Source: an uncultured Rhodovulum sp. (lineage in GTDB: Bacteria; Pseudomonadota; Alphaproteobacteria; Rhodobacterales; Rhodobacteraceae). From it: a stretch of 5,408 bases of DNA. Under the pieces are notes generated by a model. That model was not told the DNA's origin. It ran no database searches and saw only the letters and a list, made by a program, of their open reading frames with translations. The stretch lies in contig CAMIMK010000235.1 in NCBI GenBank assembly GCA_946221765.1, forward strand, positions 1 through 5,408, in the 5' to 3' direction. Made by a program: the position numbers and the translations under genes. Below are positions 1-5,408 of the stretch, piece after piece; positions within the stretch are counted from its first letter, which is position 1, and each line of letters begins with the position of its first letter.

Positions 1-1349
1 GGGCCGCCACCGGCCCGGGAGCCCTGTCCGCGCGCTCTGGCGGCGGCTGGCGCGGGGCGCGGGGCCGAGGCGAAGAGGGCGGTGCGCCGCTCGCGGATTT
101 CGGCCTCGTAATGGGCGCGCAGACCCGGGTCGCGGATCTTGTCGACCTGGTCGCGCAGCCGCTGGTCGAGCGCGCGCTTGCGCTCCGGGCTGTCGAGGAC
201 CTGCCCTTCGGTCTCGCGGCGCCAGAGGAGCTCCACCATCGGCACCGAGGCCTCGAGCACCGCGGCCATCGCCGCGGCGCCTTCCGTGCGAATCAGGTCG
301 TCCGGGTCCTTGCCCGTGGGCAGCAGCGCGAAGCGCAGCGCCCGCCCGGGCTCCAGCAGCGGCAGGGCGAGGTCGATCAGCCGGCGTGCGGCGGAGAGGC
401 CGGCGCGGTCGCCGTCGAGCGCCACCACCGGCTCGGCCGAGATCCGCCACAGGAGATGCAGCTGTTCCTCGGTGATGGCGGTGCCGAGCGGGGCGACCGC
501 ATGGGAGATGCCCGCCTCGGCCAGCGCGATCACGTCCATGTAGCCTTCCGCGACGACGACCGTGCCGGCCTTGGCCGCCGCGGCCCGGGCGGGGCCGGCG
601 TTGAAGAGGTTGCGGCCCTTGTCGAAGAGCGGCGTCTCGGGCGAGTTCAGGTATTTCGGCTCCTGTCCCGGGGCGATTGCCCGGGCGCCGAAGGCGATGG
701 CGCGGCCGCGGGGGTCGCGGATCGGGAACATGATTCGCCCGCGGAAGCGGTCATAGGGCGTGCCGCCACCCTCCGGCACCCCGACAAGCCCGGCGGTGAC
801 GAGCTTCTCCCGCGGGAAGCCCTTGCCGGTCAGGTGCTCCAGAAGGGCGGTGCGGCTGTCGGGCGCGAAGCCGATCTCGAAGGCGGCGATCGTCTCCGGC
901 CGGAGACCGCGCCGCTCGAGATAGGCCCGCGCCTCGACCGCGCGCGCGGCATTGAGCTGCAGGCGGTAGAACTGGACCGCGGCCTCCATCGCCTCGCCTA
1001 GATCCTTCTCGGCGGCGGCACGCCGCGCGGTGGCCGGGTCGCGCTCGGGCAGGGCGACGCCCGCCTCGCACGCCAGTGCCTCGACGGCCTCCATGAAATC
1101 GAGATTGCCGGTCTCGCGCAGGAAGGTGATCGCGTCGCCCTTGGCCTGGCAGCCGAAGCAATAATAGAAGCCCTTGCTGTCATCCACATGGAATGACGCG
1201 GATTTTTCCTTGTGGAACGGGCAGGGCGCCCAATAGTCGCCCTTGGCGCCGTTGGTCTTGCGCGAATCCCACGTCACGCGGCGACCCACGATCCGCGACA
1301 GCGGAACGCGGGCGCGGATGTCGTCGAGGAATCCGGGGGGGAGCGCCAT
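1..1349 (-). CDS. dnaG: DNA primase DnaG, N-terminal ~449 residues (partial, runs off left edge)
   Basis: DnaG makes the short RNA primers that start leading- and Okazaki-strand synthesis at the replication fork, working with the DnaB helicase. The minus frame is open from the ATG at 1349 to the window edge without a stop. The N-terminal zinc domain has the CHC2 pattern: C43 and H46 (CPFH), then C64 and C67 (CFGC). The catalytic core follows, with the basic motif YDRFRGRIMFPI at residues 199-210. The TOPRIM metal-binding residues are E268 (EGYMD, 268-272) and D312/D314 (LDGDRAG, 311-317), close to the spacing in E. coli DnaG. From about residue 426 the protein becomes an Ala/Pro/Arg-rich linker, so only the C-terminal helicase-binding domain should be missing. 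The start at MALPPGFLDDIRARV fits the usual alphaproteobacterial N-terminus, although no clear Shine-Dalgarno sequence precedes it. All key residues seen are intact. Family identity is effectively certain. Confidence 0.98.
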   Translation of the reverse strand, partial: MALPPGFLDDIRARVPLSRIVGRRVTWDSRKTNGAKGDYWAPCPFHKEKSASFHVDDSKGFYYCFGCQAKGDAITFLRETGNLDFMEAVEALACEAGVALPERDPATARRAAAEKDLGEAMEAAVQFYRLQLNAARAVEARAYLERRGLRPETIAAFEIGFAPDSRTALLEHLTGKGFPREKLVTAGLVGVPEGGGTPYDRFRGRIMFPIRDPRGRAIAFGARAIAPGQEPKYLNSPETPLFDKGRNLFNAGPARAAAAKAGTVVVAEGYMDVIALAEAGISHAVAPLGTAITEEQLHLLWRISAEPVVALDGDRAGLSAARRLIDLALPLLEPGRALRFALLPTGKDPDDLIRTEGAAAMAAVLEASVPMVELLWRRETEGQVLDSPERKRALDQRLRDQVDKIRDPGLRAHYEAEIRERRTALFASAPRPAPAAARARGQGSRAGGG

Positions 1350-1368
1350 GGACGAGAATATCGGGAAG

Positions 1369-1389
1369 GCCCTGCCCATTGGCAAGGGC
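1369..1389 (-). other. Imperfect hairpin between the DUF6476-like gene and dnaG
   Basis: The arms GCCCT and AGGGC enclose a second GCC/GGC pairing with one bulged base and a four-base loop, giving about eight base pairs. It lies in the 99-base gap between the membrane-protein stop and the dnaG start. No run of T follows it on the minus strand, so it is not a classical intrinsic terminator. It could be an attenuator, an mRNA-processing structure, or chance in GC-rich DNA. The rest of the gap shows no convincing promoter; a TTGCCA box at 1385-1380 has only poor -10 partners. Confidence 0.3.
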
Positions 1390-1448
1390 ATCCGCCGCCG
1401 ACCGGCAAAACCGTTGCGCCGCTGCACCGCCCGGTGGCCGGCCCCACC

Positions 1449-1769
1449 TCAGCGGGACAGCTCCAGCGCCTGCCGCTCCGATCCTGTACCGGCGTCGAAG
1501 ACGCGGATCCGCTCGGTGCCGCCGCCGTCGCGGGTCACGACCGCCACCCAGCCGGTGCCGAGCGTGACCGCCGCGGCGGTCTCGCCGGCGGGCAGCGTGA
1601 GCGCCGGCGGCAGCGCCGGGGTGACGGGGCGGGAGATGCGGATGACAATCGCCGCGACCACAATTAGAAATCCCGCGATCAGCGTCACGGTCAGCGTGTT
1701 GACCAGCCAGCGCAGGTGCCGGAGCCGCCGGGGCTCGGGCAGGTCCTCCTCGGGAACACCGCCGCCCAT
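1449..1769 (-). CDS. Small single-pass membrane protein, DUF6476-like
   Basis: This is a 106-residue protein of unknown function. A charged N-terminus (EEDLPEPRRLRHLR) leads into one hydrophobic helix at about residues 22-45 (VNTLTVTLIAGFLIVVAAIVI), followed by RISRP. The C-terminal part (about 50-106) is soluble and probably beta-rich, with the pattern LPAGETAAAVTLGTGWVAVVTRDGG, then RIRVFDAGTGSERQ. The positive charges before the helix do not settle topology, but a periplasmic C-terminal domain is plausible. The size, the helix and the LPAGE...GWVAVVT...IRVFDAGTG pattern resemble the rhodobacteral family I recall as DUF6476; this is from memory. The ATG at 1769 is chosen because GGAGGAG lies 9 bases upstream (1785-1779). 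An in-frame ATG at 1802 would add 11 residues but would overlap rluD by 35 bases. dnaG follows about 100 bases downstream on the same strand, so co-transcription is possible. The gene is divergent from rluD. Confidence 0.78.
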   Translation of the reverse strand: MGGGVPEEDLPEPRRLRHLRWLVNTLTVTLIAGFLIVVAAIVIRISRPVTPALPPALTLPAGETAAAVTLGTGWVAVVTRDGGGTERIRVFDAGTGSERQALELSR

Positions 1770-2808
1770 GTCCGTTCTCTCCTCCGAGATCCGCCTCGTC
1801 ATCGGGCCCGCAGCCGACGGGACCGGAGAGCGGCTTGATAAGGCCCTCGCCGCGGCAGTTCCAGAGGGGCAGGGCCTCAGCCGCTCGCGGCTTCAGGCGC
1901 TGATCGCGGAGGGTGCGGTCGCGTTGCCGGACGGGCGGAGCCTGATCGACCCGCGCTTCCGCGTCACCGAGGCGACCGAGGTCATCCTGACCCTGCCGCC
2001 GCCGGTGCCGGCCACGGCCGCGCCGGAGGCGATCCCCCTTGTCATCGTGCACGAGGATCCCCATCTCCTCGTCGTCGACAAGCCGGCCGGGCTTGTGGTC
2101 CATCCTGCCCCCGGCGCCCCGGACGGAACCCTGGTCAACGCGCTTCTCCATCATTGCGGCGGCAGCCTCTCCGGCATCGGCGGGGCCGTGCGCCCGGGCA
2201 TCGTCCATCGCATCGACAAGGACACCTCGGGCCTGCTCGTCGTCGCCAAGACCGATGCGGCCCATCAGGGCCTCGCGGCGCAGTTCGCCGCGCATGACCT
2301 GGAGCGGCGGTATCTCGCCGTTGTCCACGGCGCCCCCGACCCGGCCGCGCCGCGCCTCGCCGGGCTCGACGGCGTCGCCTGGGAGCCGGGGGGCGTGCTG
2401 CGGCTGTCCGGCGCCATCGGACGGCATCCGGCCGATCGCAAGCGCATGGCCGTGCTCTCGCGCGGGCGGCATGCCGTCACCCGCGCCCGGACCCTGGAAC
2501 GGTTCGGACGGCCGGGCGGCAAGACCATGGCATCGCTGATGGAATGCCGGCTGGAGACCGGCCGCACCCACCAGATCCGGGTGCATCTGACCTTTGCCGG
2601 CCACCCGCTGCTCGGCGATGGCGTCTACGGCCGGCAGGGCGGCCCGGAGGCGCTGCGCTTCGGGCGGCAGGCGCTCCATGCCGAGACCCTCGGCTTCCGC
2701 CATCCCGTCACCGGCGCGGACCTCCGCTTCCGGGCACCGCTGCCCGACGACATGGCGGGGCTGCTGGAGCGGCTGCGCGGGCTCGGCGACGGAACCGGCG
2801 AAGAGTGA
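1768..2808 (+). CDS. rluD: RluA-family 23S rRNA pseudouridine synthase, RluD-like
   Basis: The enzyme converts specific uridines in RNA to pseudouridine. RluD members act on the helix 69 stem-loop of 23S rRNA (E. coli U1911, U1915, U1917) in the cytoplasm. The predicted protein is 346 residues, normal for the family. An S4-like RNA-binding region covers about residues 20-66 (RLDKAL...SRSRLQALIAEGAV). The catalytic domain begins near 90 (VHEDPHLLVVDKPAGLVVHPA). The signature HRIDKDTSGLLVVAKT lies at 147-162 with the catalytic aspartate at D150. GRTHQIRVHL at 265-274 and GHPLLGDGVYG at 278-288 are further family motifs. The substrate assignment (RluD rather than RluC or another RluA-type enzyme) is inferred from motif style and the S4 domain. 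ATG 1768 is chosen because RLDKAL then sits about 20 residues in, as usual; no Shine-Dalgarno is visible. The frame stays open back to at least 1243, but that stretch is antisense to the membrane-protein gene and reads as non-homologous. rpoH follows 75 bases later. Confidence 0.93.
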   Translation: MSVLSSEIRLVIGPAADGTGERLDKALAAAVPEGQGLSRSRLQALIAEGAVALPDGRSLIDPRFRVTEATEVILTLPPPVPATAAPEAIPLVIVHEDPHLLVVDKPAGLVVHPAPGAPDGTLVNALLHHCGGSLSGIGGAVRPGIVHRIDKDTSGLLVVAKTDAAHQGLAAQFAAHDLERRYLAVVHGAPDPAAPRLAGLDGVAWEPGGVLRLSGAIGRHPADRKRMAVLSRGRHAVTRARTLERFGRPGGKTMASLMECRLETGRTHQIRVHLTFAGHPLLGDGVYGRQGGPEALRFGRQALHAETLGFRHPVTGADLRFRAPLPDDMAGLLERLRGLGDGTGEE

Positions 2809-2852
2809 CGTTTATTCCTGTGGCAAGACCGCTATCATGACAGATCAGAGAA

Positions 2853-2885
2853 CCGGGCAGGGGCCCGGAAGGAGGGACATCCCTT
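2853..2885 (+). promoter_or_regulatory. rpoH leader hairpins over the ribosome binding site; candidate RNA thermometer
   Basis: The Shine-Dalgarno sequence AAGGAGGG (2869-2876) sits 7 bases before a TTG and fixes the rpoH start at 2884. Directly upstream is a perfect 6-bp hairpin, CCGGGC (2853-2858) and GCCCGG (2863-2868) with loop AGGG. A second small hairpin can form across the ribosome binding site: G2872-G2876 (GAGGG) pairs with C2881-T2885 (CCCTT) around an ACAT loop, using three GC pairs, one AU and one GU. This would cover both the Shine-Dalgarno core and the first bases of the start codon. Heat-controlled translation of rpoH mRNA is established in E. coli, though by a different structure. 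That this structure melts with heat is inference from the pairing alone. Confidence 0.4.
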
Positions 2886-3780
2886 GAGCACCGTACGGTT
2901 GCCGGCGCCATCGCCGGAACAGGGCCTGTCGCGCTACATGCAGGAGATCCGCAAGTTCCCGCTGCTGGAGCCGGAGCAGGAATACATGCTGGCCAAGGCC
3001 TGGGTCGACCATGGCGACAAGGAGGCGGCGCACCAGCTGGTGACGAGCCACCTGCGCCTGGCCGCCAAGATCGCCATGGGCTACCGCGGCTACGGTCTGC
3101 CGACCGCCGAAGTGATTTCGGAGGCGAATGTCGGGCTGATGCAGGCCGTGAAGCGTTTCGAGCCGGAAAAGGGCTTCCGCCTCGCGACTTACGCCATGTG
3201 GTGGATCCGCGCCAGCATCCAGGAATACATCCTGCGCTCGTGGAGCCTCGTGAAGATGGGCACCACCGCCAGCCAGAAGAAGCTGTTCTTCAACCTGCGC
3301 AAGGCGAAGAACAAGATCGGCGCCATCGAGGAGGGCGAGCTGCGCCCCGAGAACGTGACGCGCATCGCCCATGACCTCAACGTCTCGGAAGAGGACGTGA
3401 TCTCGATGAACCGCCGCATGGCCGGCGGGGATGCGAGCCTGAATGCGCAGGTCAAGGGCGACGGCGAGGGCACGGCCGAGTGGCAGGACTGGCTCGAGGA
3501 CGAGGAGGCCGACCAGGCCGCCGCGCTGGCCGAGCGCGACGAGCTGGAGACCCGGCACGAGCTGCTGCTCCAGGCGATGGACGGGCTGACCGAGCGCGAG
3601 CGCCACATCCTGACCGAGCGCCGGCTGAAGGACGAGCCGGTGACGCTGGAGGAACTCAGCCACGAATATGACGTGAGCCGCGAGCGGATCCGGCAGATCG
3701 AGGTGCGCGCCTTCGAGAAGTTGCAGAAGCGCATGCGCGAACTTGCGGCCGAGCGGGGTCTGGTACCGGCCGTGAACTGA
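2884..3780 (+). CDS. rpoH: RNA polymerase heat-shock sigma factor RpoH (sigma-32)
   Basis: RpoH directs RNA polymerase to heat-shock promoters such as those of chaperone and protease genes. The 298-residue length is normal for the family. Region 1.2 is at about residues 14-40 (GLSRYMQEIRKFPLLEPEQEYMLA). Region 2 runs from about 50 to 125, including SHLRLAAKIAMGYRGYGLP and the strongly conserved ATYAMWWIRASIQEYILRSW at 101-120. The RpoH box that separates this class from other sigma factors is QKKLFFNLR at 131-139. Region 4.2 contains the helix-turn-helix at about 254-284 (TLEELSHEYDVSRERIRQIE...). Alphaproteobacteria often carry two RpoH paralogues; this window alone cannot tell which one this is. 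The TTG start is supported by AAGGAGGG 7 bases upstream and by the family-like N-terminus; no in-frame ATG competes. The 75-base gap after rluD is large enough for a separate promoter. TATCAT at 2833-2838 could be a -10 box, but its -35 partner (TTTATT, 16 bases away) is weak. Confidence 0.97.
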   Translation: MSTVRLPAPSPEQGLSRYMQEIRKFPLLEPEQEYMLAKAWVDHGDKEAAHQLVTSHLRLAAKIAMGYRGYGLPTAEVISEANVGLMQAVKRFEPEKGFRLATYAMWWIRASIQEYILRSWSLVKMGTTASQKKLFFNLRKAKNKIGAIEEGELRPENVTRIAHDLNVSEEDVISMNRRMAGGDASLNAQVKGDGEGTAEWQDWLEDEEADQAAALAERDELETRHELLLQAMDGLTERERHILTERRLKDEPVTLEELSHEYDVSRERIRQIEVRAFEKLQKRMRELAAERGLVPAVN

Positions 3781-3789
3781 AGACAGGCG

Positions 3790-3814
3790 GCGGTGTGCAA
3801 TGGTGCACTGCCGC
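3790..3814 (+). terminator. Hairpin just after the rpoH stop; possible terminator
   Basis: The arms are GCGG-T-GTGCA (3790-3799) and TGCAC-TG-CCGC (3804-3814) around the loop ATGG. They give nine base pairs with a small internal loop, starting 10 bases after the rpoH stop codon. No T-run follows, so it is not a textbook intrinsic terminator. It may end the rpoH transcript or protect its 3' end. The position is suggestive; the function is inferred. Confidence 0.4.
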
Positions 3815-3897
3815 ATGCAGAACAGCGGTGGTCAGATCGACGGTTGCGGGCGGGACTATTGGCGCCCGGTCTTGGCAGGACTGTCCCGTTAACGCTG

Positions 3898-3927
3898 TTG
3901 ACTTCAGCGCATGGCTGCCATGCATTT
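3898..3927 (+). promoter_or_regulatory. Candidate promoter with internal palindromic operator
   Basis: TTGACT at 3898-3903 is a good sigma-70-type -35 box. The -10 position 17-18 bases on (TGCATT or GCATTT, 3921-3927) is a poor match, which would suit an activated or weak promoter. Between the boxes lies GCATGGCTGCCATGC (3909-3923), two perfect 7-base arms around a single T. A dyad in this position is where a dimeric repressor or activator could bind. If this is the promoter, the exported-protein mRNA would have a leader of about 70-75 bases. Confidence 0.35.
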
Positions 3928-4006
3928 GTGCTGCGTTGCAACATGGGGCCTTCGGGCGCATCTTGGGAGACGAGATTTCCCGATGTGCCGTTTCAGGAGC
4001 GTTCCC

Positions 4007-4369
4007 ATGTCCCGCCGTACCCTGCTCGCCGTCGCCGCTGCTGCGTCGGCCTTCGCCCTTCCCGCCGTGGCCGACGAGGTCCGTCTGACCGCCCCGATCG
4101 AGGCCGGCACCATCGCCGAGGAAGGGATCGACCTCGTCGCCTACTATACCCGGGCGGAGGACGGCGCCTATGTCGTCACCGCGACCTGGGTCTCGGACGG
4201 CGATGCGACCGCGCCCCGGCGTCTGGTGATGCAGCTCCTGCCGGGCGAGGGCACGACCTTCTCGCTCCCCGGCCACGAGGAGACGAGCTTCTCCTTCGGC
4301 CGGACGGGCGATGTCGTCAGCATCACCTCCGCGCCCGCCCCGGCCTGGAAGCGCACCGCCAGCCTCTGA
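4007..4369 (+). CDS. Small exported protein of unknown function
   Basis: This is a 120-residue protein that I do not recognise. The N-terminus MSRRTLLAVAAAASAFALPAVA|DEV has the positive, hydrophobic and AxA-like parts of a Sec signal peptide, with likely cleavage after residue 22. The mature part is about 98 residues and has no cysteine. Alternating patterns such as GAYVVTATWVSDG, RRLVMQLLPGEG, ETSFSFGRTGDVVSITS suggest a small beta-sandwich in the periplasm. ATG 4007 is chosen because AGGAG (3995-3999) lies 7 bases upstream and the signal peptide starts there. The frame is open back to an ATG at 3911, but those 32 extra residues lack a ribosome binding site and would bury the signal peptide. 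It is downstream of rpoH, with 226 bases and a probable own promoter between them. Codon use with strong G/C at third positions supports a real gene. There is no lipobox and no catalytic motif visible. Confidence 0.72.
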   Translation: MSRRTLLAVAAAASAFALPAVADEVRLTAPIEAGTIAEEGIDLVAYYTRAEDGAYVVTATWVSDGDATAPRRLVMQLLPGEGTTFSLPGHEETSFSFGRTGDVVSITSAPAPAWKRTASL

Positions 4370-4375
4370 CGTAGA

Positions 4376-4416
4376 GCGGTCGCGCAGGCGCGCCCCGGGC
4401 GCGCGTGTGCGATTGC
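4376..4416. terminator. Strong hairpin between convergent genes; probable two-way terminator
   Basis: The inner stem is GCGCGCC (4388-4394) with GGCGCGC (4398-4404) around loop CCG. After one G-G mismatch the pairing continues outward for 11 more pairs, 4376-4386 with 4406-4416, including three GU pairs. The total is about 18 pairs, starting 7 bases after the exported-protein stop codon. It can form in RNA from either strand, which suits convergent genes. Neither side has a T-run, as is common for GC-rich genomes, so termination is inferred from position and stability. Confidence 0.6.
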
Positions 4417-4475
4417 GGGGCGTCTCTCCCGGTGGCCAGCCGCGTCGATCGACAGGATCTCCGCGGCCGGCGCCG

Positions 4476-4489
4476 GACCGGCCCCCCGG

Positions 4490-4491
<2 letters not shown>
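4476..4491 (-). terminator. Hairpin overlapping the uvrB stop codon; possible terminator
   Basis: GACCGG (4476-4481) and CCGGTC (4486-4491) form a perfect 6-bp stem with a four-base loop, beginning inside the uvrB TGA. It abuts a 10-base palindrome, CCGGCGCCGG (4467-4476), which offers a competing fold. No T-run follows in the uvrB direction. It may work with the larger hairpin at 4376-4416 to end uvrB transcription. In DNA this GC-rich, a chance origin is also possible. Confidence 0.35.

Positions 4492-5408
<917 letters not shown>

Larger units (their letters stand above)
3781..4006. other. Intergenic region between rpoH and the exported-protein gene
   Basis: These 226 bases contain no convincing gene. 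Short open frames cross the region in several phases, but they lack ribosome binding sites and family-like sequence. What it does hold is the hairpin at 3790-3814, a TTGACT box at 3898-3903, a perfect 15-base palindrome at 3909-3923, an 8-base palindrome GTTGCAAC at 3935-3942, and the AGGAG ribosome binding site at 3995-3999 for the next gene. A small RNA cannot be excluded, but nothing specific points to one. Confidence 0.55.

Noticed and set aside
111..1001. A 296-codon plus-strand open frame antisense to dnaG
   Set aside because: The dnaG motifs on the opposite strand are complete and in frame; this translation is an Arg/Gly/Ala/Glu-rich mirror of them with no domain.
1355..1385. Possible dnaG promoter: TTGCCA (1385-1380) with ATATTC or TATTCT
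   Set aside because: Spacing is 18-19 bases with weak boxes, and transcription would begin almost at the start codon. It is too weak to list as a feature.
1243..1767. In-frame upstream extension of rluD to an ATG at 1243 (521 residues in all)
   Set aside because: The added 175 residues are antisense to dnaG and the membrane-protein gene, are low-complexity Arg/Ser/Pro/Ala, and are not part of the pseudouridine synthase family. The normal family length is reached from 1768.
1180..2703. A 507-codon open frame on the minus strand, antisense to rluD
   Set aside because: It lies opposite a well-supported rluD in GC-rich DNA, where stop codons are rare in all frames. Its translation is Gly/Arg/Ala-rich with no family motif, and it would overlap the membrane-protein gene and the dnaG start.
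3790..3814. Small RNA or tRNA-like gene after rpoH
   Set aside because: The hairpin is short and isolated; there is no cloverleaf, no CCA end and no clear promoter before it. A transcript-end structure explains it better.
2845..3816. A 323-codon minus-strand open frame opposite rpoH
   Set aside because: It covers rpoH almost exactly, shows His/Leu/Gln-rich antisense composition, and has no ribosome binding site or recognisable family.
3911..4006. Longer start (ATG 3911) for the exported protein
   Set aside because: There is no Shine-Dalgarno at 3911, this ATG falls inside the palindrome, and the extra 32 residues would bury the signal peptide. ATG 4007 has AGGAG at the right spacing.

Overview
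The window is very GC-rich, ordinary bacterial chromosome. It looks like an alphaproteobacterium, most probably from the Rhodobacterales/Rhodobacteraceae. The evidence is the alphaproteobacterial style of the DnaG N-terminus and of the heat-shock sigma factor, plus a small one-helix membrane protein of the DUF6476 type beside an RluD-like pseudouridine synthase gene, which is itself followed by rpoH. This assignment rests on remembered protein features, not on a database search.

Layout from left to right. Positions 1-1349 (minus) hold the N-terminal two-thirds of DNA primase (dnaG), which runs off the left edge. Positions 1449-1769 (minus) hold a 106-residue single-pass membrane protein, about 100 bases upstream of dnaG and pointing the same way. 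Positions 1768-2808 (plus) hold an RluA/RluD-family pseudouridine synthase. It diverges from the membrane protein gene so tightly that the two ATG codons overlap in one CATG. Positions 2884-3780 (plus) hold rpoH (sigma-32), with a TTG start behind a strong Shine-Dalgarno sequence and hairpin-forming leader RNA. Positions 4007-4369 (plus) hold a small exported protein of unknown function, preceded by a 226-base intergenic region with a hairpin, a TTGACT box and a perfect 15-base palindrome. Positions 4490-5408 (minus) hold the C-terminal part of UvrB, running off the right edge. It converges on the exported-protein gene, and the 120-base gap contains a very strong hairpin that probably terminates transcription.

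The genes are housekeeping functions: replication priming, rRNA modification, heat-shock transcription and nucleotide excision repair. They do not form one pathway. I see no transposon, phage gene, CRISPR array, tRNA, rRNA or defence system, and no sign of recent transfer. The points most worth a second look are regulatory: the rpoH translation-start region, where the ribosome binding site and start codon can pair; the back-to-back rluD/DUF6476 start; and the palindrome ahead of the exported-protein gene.
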